From positions 1 to 64,000 of the forward strand of contig NZ_CAJHCP010000018.1 in assembly GCF_904848625.1 (NCBI RefSeq): 64,000 nt of DNA, written 5' to 3'. The stretch is from Paraburkholderia metrosideri (GTDB lineage: Bacteria > Pseudomonadota > Gammaproteobacteria > Burkholderiales > Burkholderiaceae). The notes under the pieces are model-generated. The model did no database searches, had not been told where the DNA came from, and was given only the letters and a program-made list of their open reading frames with translations. Both the position numbers and the translations under genes were made by a program. Every line of letters starts with the position of its first letter. The stretch's first letter is position 1. Shown one piece after another: positions 34,029 to 41,700 of this stretch.

Positions 34029-34235
34029 ATGAAATCCATTGTCATCATCAAAGACCTGCTGTGTTCCACGGCTCACGCGCAAGACGAAGTCACGCTCGCC
34101 GCCGATCAGATGAAAACGTTGCACGGCGGCCGCTCGGTAGTTGTCTCCGTCAACGGTGGTGCCCTCGGTCATGTCGACGATTGGGATATCAACACGGCTA
34201 TCTTCGAAGGCCGCATCGGCGGGACCTATTTGTAG
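34029..34235 (+). CDS. Double-glycine-leader secreted protein precursor 6 (divergent leader)
   Basis: 68 residues, CAGGAG before the ATG. The start 'MKSIVIIKDL' matches the siblings, but the leader is longer, ending 'LAADQMKTLHGG' at residue 34, and it lacks the LD-x-x-AM element. The 34-residue core is short, Val/Gly-rich and acidic ('NGGALGHVDDWDINTAIFEG'), with no cysteine in the core. Its own sigma54 promoter and 5' stem-loop tie it to the family. It is the least certain member; an internal GG at residues 43-44 could also be a processing site. Confidence 0.65.
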   Translation: MKSIVIIKDLLCSTAHAQDEVTLAADQMKTLHGGRSVVVSVNGGALGHVDDWDINTAIFEGRIGGTYL

Positions 34236-34499
34236 GACGCACGAGCGCACTGCAAATGGAAACCGGCATGTTGGGCCCGTCTCTGCGGGAAGACGTGCCG
34301 GCTCAGGATGGGCTTGAACGAGGTGCCGGCTTTCTTGATGGGTAGCGTGCGGCTCGACAGCTCCGTGACGATTTTCCGGCCTGGGCATGGGGTTTGCTCA
34401 ACAGGATTATCGATACTGCCGTTCGCGTGCCGGTCTTCAAAGTGGCATTGCGTGGCTGTCGTGAAGGCAGATCCTATCAACCAGGCGGAGGTCATTAAT

Positions 34500-34655
34500 A
34501 TGTTGGGAACTATTCTTCTGATCGTGCTGATTCTTCTCCTCATCGGTGCGTTGCCTTCGTGGCCGCACAGCCGTGCGTGGGGCTACGGACCAACGGGTGG
34601 GATCGGTGTCGTCTTGATTGTCGTTATCGTGCTGCTGGTTGTTGGGGTGATATAA
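34500..34655 (+). CDS. DUF3309 small hydrophobic protein
   Basis: 51 residues from ATG 34500 (GCGGAGG upstream; the frame stays open further 5'). Two membrane segments (LGTILLIVLILLLIGALPSW and GGIGVVLIVVIVLLVVGVI) flank the family's 'PHSRAWGYGPTGG' turn. DUF3309 proteins are tiny, widespread in proteobacteria and uncharacterised. It is a single gene preceding a long hairpin. Confidence 0.8.
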   Translation: MLGTILLIVLILLLIGALPSWPHSRAWGYGPTGGIGVVLIVVIVLLVVGVI

Positions 34656-34717
34656 CCGGCGCAGATTAGAGCGCTCTACGTGCGTAAAGGGCATTAGCCC
34701 GTTGACGCATCCGGCCG

Positions 34718-34761
34718 GCCGCCGGATATCCATGCAGTTCACTGTACGGATATCCGGCGGC
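34718..34761 (+). terminator. Long perfect hairpin after the DUF3309 gene
   Basis: GCCGCCGGATATCC (34718-34731) pairs perfectly with GGATATCCGGCGGC (34748-34761), 14 bp, followed by TTCATTAT. Probably a terminator; its length and symmetry also suit a protein-binding dyad. Confidence 0.6.
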
Positions 34762-34822
34762 TTCATTATGTCGATAGACGAATCACATTCACAAGCCGTC
34801 ATGGCAGAGAACGGAGAACGCG

Positions 34823-35623
34823 ATGGAAAATTTACTCGCCAACCAGGTTGCCCTCGTGACGGGCGCCAGTTCGGGCATCGGTTATGGCGTCGCCAAGTCT
34901 CTGGCGAAAGCGGGCGCGGCGGTGGTGTTGAATTATCATTCGCATCCAGAATCAGCTGAACAACTGGCTGACGAGATACAGCAACACGGCGGCTCAGCGT
35001 TTGCGGTTCAGGCGGACGTGTCCGATCCGTCACAAGTAGAGAAGATGTTCGCGGCATGCCGGTCGCGCTTTGAGAGCGTGGATATCGTCGTCGCAAATTC
35101 CGGTTTGCAGAAAGACAGTGCATTTGCCGACATGTCGCTGGAGGATTGGCAAACGGTGTTGGCAACCAATCTGACCGGCCAATTCCTGACAGCCCAATCC
35201 GCCGTCAGAGAATTTCGCCGACGTGGTCACAGAGGCAACTCCAACGCACTCGGCAAAATCATTTGTATGAGTTCCGTGCACGAGGTGATTCCTTGGGGCG
35301 GCCATGTCAATTACGCTGCGTCCAAAGGGGGAATTCAGATGTTCATGAAATCTCTCGCGCAAGAGGTGGCGCCAGAACGGATTCGTGTGAACTCGATCGC
35401 GCCCGGAGCGATTCGCACGCCCATCAACAAGGACGCGTGGGATACAGAGACCGCGCTGAAGAAACTATTGCAGTTGATTCCATACGGCCGTGTGGGCGAA
35501 GCTGAAGATATCGGCAATGCCGCGGTCTGGCTTGCGTCAGATGAAAGCGACTACGTGGTAGGAACAACCTTGTTTGTGGATGGCGGCATGACGTTGTATC
35601 CAGGCTTTGCGGATAACGGCTAA
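34823..35623 (+). CDS. Short-chain dehydrogenase/reductase (glucose 1-dehydrogenase-like)
   Basis: 266 residues, classical SDR: Rossmann motif TGASSGIG (residues 14-21), 'NSG' and the catalytic Ser of 'MSSVHE', then Tyr-x-x-x-Lys in 'NYAASKGG', and the C-terminal 'VVGTTLFVDGGM'. Size and the N-terminal 'QVALVTGASSGIGYGVAKSLAKAGAAVVLNY'-type stretch resemble glucose 1-dehydrogenase-type enzymes using NAD(P). It has an internal insertion 'RRRGHRGNSNALGK' typical of this subgroup. Substrate is not determinable; it is not obviously part of an operon. Confidence 0.85.
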   Translation: MENLLANQVALVTGASSGIGYGVAKSLAKAGAAVVLNYHSHPESAEQLADEIQQHGGSAFAVQADVSDPSQVEKMFAACRSRFESVDIVVANSGLQKDSAFADMSLEDWQTVLATNLTGQFLTAQSAVREFRRRGHRGNSNALGKIICMSSVHEVIPWGGHVNYAASKGGIQMFMKSLAQEVAPERIRVNSIAPGAIRTPINKDAWDTETALKKLLQLIPYGRVGEAEDIGNAAVWLASDESDYVVGTTLFVDGGMTLYPGFADNG

Positions 35624-35906
35624 CCGTCGGCATCCCTACACGCGCAAGTGGAACTACTACGCGAATGCAATGCGCTGAATCACAGGCCTTGCCGAAGCCC
35701 TCACCGCATCAAACAATCTTTTCAGCCAGTGCATTGCGCAAGGGCGTAATCGTCGTCGCAGCGGTGAGCCACGCACGAATGCACGGACGCTTTGTGCGGC
35801 GCTCGCGCGCCTCAACACTACGCTAACGCGACGTCGGAATACAGCAGGCACGCCCAATGCTCAATCAACTTCGTATTCAAACTTCGATACGAAAGGAGAT
35901 CACATC

Positions 35907-35981
35907 ATGCCTTATCTTCTCGGCTGGCTTCTCGGCGTTCCTTTGATCGTACTGGTCATCCTGTACCTTATCTTTCATTAA
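35907..35981 (+). CDS. 24-residue hydrophobic membrane peptide
   Basis: The frame from ATG 35907 to TAA 35981 encodes a single transmembrane helix (LLGWLLGVPLIVLVILYLIF) with a His end. AAGGAGAT lies 8 bases before the ATG, a near-ideal ribosome-binding site, which makes translation likely despite the size. It has no partner gene and lies between spacers. Possible roles include a regulator of a membrane protein or a type I toxin-like peptide; nothing distinguishes these. Confidence 0.6.
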   Translation: MPYLLGWLLGVPLIVLVILYLIFH

Positions 35982-36093
35982 ATTCCCGAATCCTGATGAC
36001 ATTGCCGACCTGAGAACCGATCACGGGCCGATTTACTGGCCCTGTACTGTTCTCTGACTACTGGACGGTCCTCACTGCTGGATCGAAACAAAA

Positions 36094-36131
36094 CAAAAGG
36101 CGACGCTCACATTCGGGGGCGCCGCCTTTTG
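36094..36131. terminator. Bidirectional terminator
   Basis: CAAAAGGCG (36094-36102) and CGCCTTTTG (36123-36131) pair; the A-run/T-run symmetry suits both directions, but mainly the + strand gene before it. Confidence 0.6.
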
Positions 36132-36295
36132 CACATTGCCGCAAACCGCGTAATGCGAAGCGTGGCGCGAGCGCATCGGGGCGTGCGGTTTTTTTCTTGC
36201 ACTGCGCAAAATAGCAGGTAAAACTAGTTTCGCTTGTTCAGGACAATGCCATATCTGCACACGTGCACTGACGCAGCACGCGCAAGGAGGGACCG

Positions 36296-36676
36296 ATGGC
36301 AAACGACGAGTACACGCTGTCACATCAGGAGGTGGTGAAAGCCATCCTCATTGACCAGCACATTCACGAGGGCCTATGGACGCTCAACATCGATTTTCAT
36401 GTCGAGACCAGCCACGCTCCGCGAGTCCACGATCCCACTCTGACGGTTGCAATCAAAGGCGTCGGCATCATGCGCGCGCCGCCTACCGACCCATTCGCGG
36501 TGGACGCGGCGCTGATCAATCCAATGCCCTCACAGCTCATCGAAGAAGCTGCGCAGATGAGCGCTCAAGCGGACAGTTCGCATCAGGGCGCCAATGGCAG
36601 CATGCAATTCTGCCGTGATGCGTATCGGCATATCGCTGTGCAGAGCGCCATAAAAACGCGCTCTAAAATTAGCTAG
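36296..36676 (+). CDS. Hypothetical protein
   Basis: 126 residues with a strong AAGGAGG 8 bases before the ATG. Cytoplasmic in character; 'YTLSHQEVVKAILIDQHIHEGLWTLNIDFHVE' suggests a mixed alpha/beta fold, with no domain I recognise. Monocistronic by context, followed by a GGGCGG/CCGCCC hairpin near 36684-36710. Confidence 0.6.
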   Translation: MANDEYTLSHQEVVKAILIDQHIHEGLWTLNIDFHVETSHAPRVHDPTLTVAIKGVGIMRAPPTDPFAVDAALINPMPSQLIEEAAQMSAQADSSHQGANGSMQFCRDAYRHIAVQSAIKTRSKIS

Positions 36677-37170
36677 CCGGTTGGGCGGGAGCGATTTTTT
36701 CCGCCCCACGCAGACATCCGAATCGGGCGGTGATCAACTCGGTGGTCCACGCGGGTGATCGACTCACTCACCGGACCGCCGGACTTCACCGCTCCCGTGT
36801 CGATTAGCCTGCTACCCATAATCGGTTGACCCCACGCATACGCCCGGACCGCTGCAAAACGGCTCGCAGGCGATGCAAAAAATTGGCGCGCGATTCACGC
36901 GAGCCCAGCCATTAGTCGGGAACATGCACCCATGCCCGGCGAGCCCAACTCCCGGCGAGGGTGACGCCGGAATTCGCCCGCATGCCACCTTCCTGTGAAG
37001 GCAGTGAGACACCCGCTGGCAGCTTGTGGCCGCAATGGACGCAGGCAACAAGCCCGCGACCCGGACCGCGGTCCCGGGCATGAATGCATGGTGAAAATAT
37101 ACCCGGATCATTGTTGGATAGGCTTCTTAATGTTCCGTCCTTCACCACCAAATTCGGAATAGTCTCCCGC
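36677..37170. other. Intergenic stretch upstream of the Lrp-type gene
   Basis: About 490 bases with no convincing gene. A minus-strand frame encodes 'CVHCGHKLPAG', a C-x-x-C zinc-ribbon-like scrap near 37030, but it has no ribosome-binding site and no clear extent, so it is not called. Confidence 0.4.
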
Positions 37171-37176
37171 TATAAT
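37171..37176 (+). promoter_or_regulatory. -10 element TATAAT of the Lrp-type gene
   Basis: A consensus TATAAT sits 33 bp before the ATG; no good -35 is visible at 16-18 bp, as expected of a promoter needing an activator or autoregulated by Lrp-type proteins. Confidence 0.45.
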
Positions 37177-37208
37177 CAAGTTTGTCAGAACAACTTTCCG
37201 AATCCGCC

Positions 37209-37682
37209 ATGACCACCCGAAATCGCCCGCTCGACAATCAGGATCGCAAGATCATGCGCGAGTTGCAGAAGAACGCCCGGCTGACCAACGCGGAACTGGC
37301 CGACCTGGTCGGCATGTCCACTACCGCTTGCTGGAACAGAACGCGGCAGCTCGAAGAGTCGGGCTTGATCCGGGGCTACGTTGCGCTCATCGATCAGGAA
37401 AAGCTGGGTCTTTCGGACACGGTCCTGATTGAAGTGACGCTCGACCGGCATGAAGAAGAAACCTTGCATCGCTTCGGCGAAGAACTGGCGCTGCTGCCCG
37501 AAGTACTCGACGCTTATTTGATTTCCGGCGAATACGATTACCTGATCAAAGTGGCTGTTCAGGGCACAGCGGGCTATGAGCGCTTCTTGCGCGAAAAACT
37601 TTATCGGATCGCTGGTATCCGTCACAGCCGGTCGATGTTTGCACTTCGATGCATGAAGAGCATCCCGTCGGTTGCGGTTTAA
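37209..37682 (+). CDS. Lrp/AsnC-family transcription regulator
   Basis: 157 residues from ATG 37209. An N-terminal winged helix-turn-helix ('LDNQDRKIMRELQKNARLTNAELADLVGMSTTACWNRTRQLEESGLI') is followed by the RAM/AsnC ligand domain ('VLDAYLISGEYDYLIKVAV'). Such proteins sense amino acids and form octamers; the target here is unknown. It converges, across a 277-bp spacer, with an MFS carrier gene. Confidence 0.88.
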   Translation: MTTRNRPLDNQDRKIMRELQKNARLTNAELADLVGMSTTACWNRTRQLEESGLIRGYVALIDQEKLGLSDTVLIEVTLDRHEEETLHRFGEELALLPEVLDAYLISGEYDYLIKVAVQGTAGYERFLREKLYRIAGIRHSRSMFALRCMKSIPSVAV

Positions 37683-37959
37683 TCCATTCGGAGAAGGCGT
37701 GGGTTAGTGCGCAAGCTTTGCTGACTTCAACGGCATCCATACAGACTCGCTGGAATGAACGAGCATGGGCTCGTCGCGAATGCGCTGTGTCTATCCGAGA
37801 CCGATTACGGCGAGTCCGATCCTTCACACAGGCCAATGTCGATCAGCCTGTGGGCGCGATACGCGCTCGACAATTTCGCCGCCGTCGCCGGCACGGTCTA
37901 ACTAGGCTCGCCGATTTCAAATTTCAATCGTTCGCCTAAACCGCCCCGCGCAGGCGGAT

Positions 37960-39198
37960 TCACGCGTCGCGCAATGGTTTCTGGCAGGCTGCCAATACCG
38001 CGCCGGCCGCCAGCAACAACGCCGAATACACCAGCCCGCGCGCGAGCCCCCCCCCATCCGACACCCATCCGATCACCATCGGCCCGACGATCTGTCCAAA
38101 CGCGAACACGATCGTGAACGCGCTGATTCCCTTCGCCCAGTGACTTGCCGGGAAATTGTGCCGGACGAACGCCGTGGTCGAAGCGACCGCCGACAAAAAC
38201 GTCGCGCCAAACAGCACGCCGGACACGAACGCCACCCACGGCTGCGTGAACAGCGCGGGCAGCAGCGTCGCAATCGCGAGCAATGCGTTCAGCACCGCGA
38301 GCGCCTGGCCGCCTCGCATCCGGTCGAGCAATCCGGACCACACGCGGGCCGAAACGACCGTCGCCAGTCCGAGTAGCAGATAGAAGCCGGTCACGACCGT
38401 CGCGCTCATCCCCGCGTTGCGCAGCAGCGCAACGATGAACGTCATGTAGCCGATATAGCCGACGCCGAACAACCCATAGCCCGTCAGCATCTTGCTGAAA
38501 CGTGGCCAGCGTGGCGCGTCGATGACACTGGAAACCTGAGCCGCCGCTGCCGTGCTCGCATGCACACGCTCGATCTTGCGCGCCGCGTTGATCGCGACCG
38601 CCGCGAACACGACGCACGCGGCCGCCAGCGCGAACCACGCGAATTGCCAGCCGTGCGCGGTGTTGACGATAGTGAACGGCACCAGCACCGATGACGCGAC
38701 GATGCCCCATCCCGTGCCACCGTAATAGAGACCGAGGATAAGCCCGGCGTCCCGCGGTCTCGCCGATGCAAGACGCGCCGCCAGCACGCCGCCGCCGATA
38801 AAGATCGCCGCGCTGCTTGCACCGGTGATCACGCGCAAAACGAGCAACGAATGCGTGTCCGCGAGCAGTCCACTGCCCGCCATCAGAATGGCCGTCGATA
38901 CACATCCAGCCCCGAACAGCGCGCCGGCCGACCAGCGGCGCGCGAGTCGCGGGAAAGCCAGCGCGCCCAGCAGATAGCCGAGCGCATTGGCGGTATTCAT
39001 CGCGCCAGCCTGAGCGAAGCTCCAGCCGAGGTCGAGTTTCATCGACGGCAACAGCAGCGCGTACGCGAAGCGGGCGAGCCCCAGCGCGATCGCGCTTCCC
39101 AGCGACAGCGCGGCGGCCAGCATCAACGTGGGAACGCGTTGGGCGGCGTCGGGGAAGGTGGTTTGAGTCGAAGCTGTGTCGAAGGAAGTGCGTGACAT
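37960..39198 (-). CDS. YbfB/YjiJ-type MFS transporter
   Basis: 412 residues with twelve hydrophobic segments and the subgroup landmarks: 'GLARFAYALLLPSMKLDLGWSFAQAGAMNTANALGYLLGAL'-type N-terminus, and MFS motif-like 'LLDRMRGGQAL' in the central loop. YbfB/YjiJ carriers are putative exporters of unknown substrate. The reverse frame also stays open over much of its length because of high GC, but its product is meaningless. Confidence 0.85.
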   Translation of the reverse strand: MSRTSFDTASTQTTFPDAAQRVPTLMLAAALSLGSAIALGLARFAYALLLPSMKLDLGWSFAQAGAMNTANALGYLLGALAFPRLARRWSAGALFGAGCVSTAILMAGSGLLADTHSLLVLRVITGASSAAIFIGGGVLAARLASARPRDAGLILGLYYGGTGWGIVASSVLVPFTIVNTAHGWQFAWFALAAACVVFAAVAINAARKIERVHASTAAAAQVSSVIDAPRWPRFSKMLTGYGLFGVGYIGYMTFIVALLRNAGMSATVVTGFYLLLGLATVVSARVWSGLLDRMRGGQALAVLNALLAIATLLPALFTQPWVAFVSGVLFGATFLSAVASTTAFVRHNFPASHWAKGISAFTIVFAFGQIVGPMVIGWVSDGGGLARGLVYSALLLAAGAVLAACQKPLRDA

Positions 39199-39446
39199 GG
39201 GCTGGCGTAAGTGGGCGGGAACGCTGCGGGCCGGTTATGGCGAACGATTTTTATGTGCCGCCTCGCCATCATAGCCGGGCGCAGCATGCGGCCTTGACCG
39301 TTAGTTGCGTCAACGAGCGAGAACCTGCACGCTTGTGCGATTTTTTTGGCGGCCTTCGGCTGTGCAGGCGTATCTCACCAGCTGAGCGATAGACCACCGC
39401 CGCTCCGCGCCCACACCACAAACACGCATCAAATCAGCGCCGCATA

Positions 39447-39465
39447 AATGAGAATGATTTGCATT
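39447..39465 (+). promoter_or_regulatory. Fur box upstream of the nitroreductase gene
   Basis: AATGAGAATGATTTGCATT is a perfect dyad of the form AATG-N2-AAT-N-ATT-N2-CATT and closely resembles Fur sites of Burkholderiales. It lies ~55 bp before the next + strand start codon, consistent with iron repression of the genes that follow. Confidence 0.7.
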
Positions 39466-39517
39466 TACTGAAGAATTGAGCGATGATTCATCCCACGCCA
39501 TCATCCGAACCGATCTC

Positions 39518-40180
39518 ATGACCACGCTCGACCTCAGCCGCGCCGATACCCCCACGTCACGTCCAGCCGCGACTGCCGCCACCGCTGGCTACGCGACGCC
39601 TGAAGCATCGGCGGTACTCGACGTGCTGCTGTCGCGCCAGTCGCATTGGCCGCTCACCGAGCCCGGCCCGGCCAACGCCGAGCTCGATCTGATCGTCGAC
39701 ACCGCGCTGCGCGCACCCGATCACGGCAATTTGCGGCCATGGCGCTTCGTCACCATTCGCGGCGAAGCGCGCGGCGCGCTCGGCGATCTGCTGGTTGATC
39801 TCGCCTGCGCACGCGCGCCCGGCGAGCCGCGCTCGGCGCATGCGCATCGTCGGCAGAAAGCTTTTGCGGCGCCGCTCGTGATTGCGCTCGGCGCGGCGCT
39901 GTCGGTGCATCCGAAAGTGCCCGAAGTCGAGCAGTTGCTAGCGGCCGGCGCGGCGGCAATGAACATGCTGAATGCGATCCATGCGCTCGGCTACGGCGGC
40001 TTCTGGGCCACCGGACCGGACAGCTACGAAGCGCGTCTGCACGACGCACTGGGTTTCGCACCGAACGAACGATTGCTCGGTTTCCTGTTCGTCGGCACGC
40101 CGAAAAACCCGGCACAGCCGCCGGTGCGCCCAGCGCGCTGCGCGCACGTGCGCGAGTGGCTGCCGCCGCAATCGGCCTGA
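39518..40180 (+). CDS. YdjA-type nitroreductase family protein
   Basis: About 220 residues from ATG 39518 (a TTG at 39476 is in frame). The FMN-binding nitroreductase fold is visible: 'VLLSRQSHWPLTEPGPA', 'ALRAPDHGNLRPWRFVTI', 'AAGAAAMNMLNAIHALGYGGFWATG' and 'LGFLFVGTP'. YdjA-type enzymes are compact NAD(P)H-dependent flavin reductases. A Fur box is directly upstream, which suggests a role in iron metabolism, for instance in ferric-siderophore reduction (inference). Confidence 0.82.
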   Translation: MTTLDLSRADTPTSRPAATAATAGYATPEASAVLDVLLSRQSHWPLTEPGPANAELDLIVDTALRAPDHGNLRPWRFVTIRGEARGALGDLLVDLACARAPGEPRSAHAHRRQKAFAAPLVIALGAALSVHPKVPEVEQLLAAGAAAMNMLNAIHALGYGGFWATGPDSYEARLHDALGFAPNERLLGFLFVGTPKNPAQPPVRPARCAHVREWLPPQSA

Positions 40181-40358
40181 AGCTTGAGTTTCAAGTGAAG
40201 TGGGCACTCGCCCGCATCGACCACGATCGATGCAGGCACCTGACGCGAGCCCGGCGTCACCGCCTATCCGTCGCACGCGTTCTAGCGCTGGCCTGCGACG
40301 CGGCTTCCGTTCAACCCGGCCGGCGCGACTCATGGACCGTGTCCATACAGGAGCATCG

Positions 40359-40838
40359 ATGAACTTCCGCTCTCAATTCAGCAGCCGTCCCGAACTGATC
40401 GACGATCATCCGGTGGACGCTACCGATGCGCCCGAACGCACAGTCCTGACTGCCGTGCGTACCTGGCTGCGCCCGGCGTGTGAGACCGCGCGCGGCGGCG
40501 TGCACTGGCGCGACATTCTGAGCGGCGTCGGCTTGCGACAGGACGGCATCGAGCATTTCGATCTGCTGATGCGCTCGCTGATGCACGTGTCGTATCGTCC
40601 ACTCGACATGCGCTGCCGTTGCGCCAGCGATCTCGGCAAGGATGAAGCGGTGATTCTGCAAACCATCGCGCTGCTGCAGAAAACGCACAGCGGTGCCGCG
40701 TTGCGCATGTTGAGCGAATGGCTGCCCGCGCCTGCGGTGAGTGGCGTGTTGAAACTGATCCGCTGGTTCGCTATCGATCTGCTCGACGCCGGCGTGGAAC
40801 TCGATGTGCAGGCGCGCCGCGTCACGTACATGCATTGA
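40359..40838 (+). CDS. Hypothetical protein between the nitroreductase and a PPTase-like gene
   Basis: 159 residues from ATG 40359 with ACAGGAG upstream; frames extending further 5' have no such site. No domain is recognised. Visible features: 'WLRPACETARGGVHWRDILSGVGL', 'MLSEWLPAPAVSGVLKLIRWFAIDLLDAGVELDVQAR'-type helices, no signal peptide. It is separated from the next gene by 12 bp, so those two form an operon, possibly including the nitroreductase. Confidence 0.6.
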   Translation: MNFRSQFSSRPELIDDHPVDATDAPERTVLTAVRTWLRPACETARGGVHWRDILSGVGLRQDGIEHFDLLMRSLMHVSYRPLDMRCRCASDLGKDEAVILQTIALLQKTHSGAALRMLSEWLPAPAVSGVLKLIRWFAIDLLDAGVELDVQARRVTYMH

Positions 40839-40850
40839 GGACGCAAGCCC

Positions 40851-41684
40851 ATGCCCATGGAACTGGATCTGGCGCCTACTGCGCTTGCATCCGAACCCGT
40901 CACAGCCAGCCGCGCGATTTCGCAAACAGTCGAACATGCCACATCGCGTCCACGCACCGGAACCGCGCATGAGACTGCAGCGACGGCGCTCCCCGCTTTC
41001 CGGTCGCATCCGCTGACGCGGCAGTATCCGCACAGCGTCGCCGCGCCGCGGGCGGGCGAGTTGCATCTTTGGCGATTCCGTTGCGAATGGCTACCGGTGC
41101 CGGTTCAGGAAGGCGACACATGGTTGTCGAAAGCCGAACGTGAGCGCGCCCGGCTTCATCCGAACGCCGCGCTGCGCAAGCGCTTTATCAGCGCGCGAGT
41201 GGTGGTGCGCTGGATCGTCGGCAATCTGTTCGAATGCGAGCCGCAGCATGTCGAGTTGCAGGACGACGGCAACGAGAAGTTACGCGCGCGTCATCCTCAT
41301 GATGGTCGCGGCATCACTATTGACATCGTGTACGGCGGCATCTGGATCGTGATCGGGATGGCGTCGGCCACGCTGGGTCTGAGCGTGGTCACGCCTTCGC
41401 CCGGCAGCGCGCCTGACGAGTCATCCGATGCAGCGCGGCGACGTGCGCGTTATAGCAGCCTCTGCAATGCATTGCGCTACGCGCCAGTGGATATCGACGG
41501 CGCTCTTCTATTGAGCGATAGATCAAGCTGCGCTCTCGAACTCGGCGAACACGGCTATTGGTATGTGCTAGATCTGCCGATGGGTGGCAAGATTCGCGCA
41601 GCCGTCGCGATTGCCCAGCAGGTGACGATGGTGCACACGTTTGGGTGGCCAAAGGGCGTCGTGTTCGATCGGCTCGATAGCTGA
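40851..41684 (+). CDS. Degenerate phosphopantetheinyl-transferase-like protein
   Basis: 277 residues. Residues ~68-182 align with the N-terminal half of Sfp/EntD-type transferases and with the true enzyme encoded next door: 'LHLWRFRCEWLPV', 'LSKAERERARL', 'RKRFISARVVVRWIVG'. The key residues are gone: the N-V-S-H-T-G substrate loop reads D-I-V-Y-G-G (158-163) and the Mg-binding G-V-D-I-E reads G-L-S-V-V (176-180). The C-terminal W-x-x-K-E-A motif is also absent; instead there is an unrelated ~90-residue tail. It should be catalytically inactive. An intact 277-codon frame and an operon position suggest it is retained for another role, such as carrier-protein binding or modulation of the active enzyme. 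Confidence 0.6.
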   Translation: MPMELDLAPTALASEPVTASRAISQTVEHATSRPRTGTAHETAATALPAFRSHPLTRQYPHSVAAPRAGELHLWRFRCEWLPVPVQEGDTWLSKAERERARLHPNAALRKRFISARVVVRWIVGNLFECEPQHVELQDDGNEKLRARHPHDGRGITIDIVYGGIWIVIGMASATLGLSVVTPSPGSAPDESSDAARRRARYSSLCNALRYAPVDIDGALLLSDRSSCALELGEHGYWYVLDLPMGGKIRAAVAIAQQVTMVHTFGWPKGVVFDRLDS

Positions 41685-41700
41685 TCGAAACGCGGCGCGA

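Noticed and set aside
13984..34235. Interpretation as a lanthipeptide or NHLP-type RiPP cluster
   Set aside because: The cNMP-C39 exporter resembles those systems, but no LanM, YcaO, radical SAM or nitrile-hydratase-like leader is present and cores have no cysteine.
37898..38905. 335-codon frame overlapping the MFS carrier on the same strand
   Set aside because: The product is Arg/Gly-rich nonsense; the overlapping frame encodes a clear 12-helix transporter.
39348..39410. tRNA D-arm-like sequence on the minus strand ('CTATCGCTCAGCTGGTGAGA')
   Set aside because: Only the 5' portion resembles a tRNA; no T-arm or acceptor stem is found. It could be a relic of a tRNA attachment site, but the evidence is too thin.
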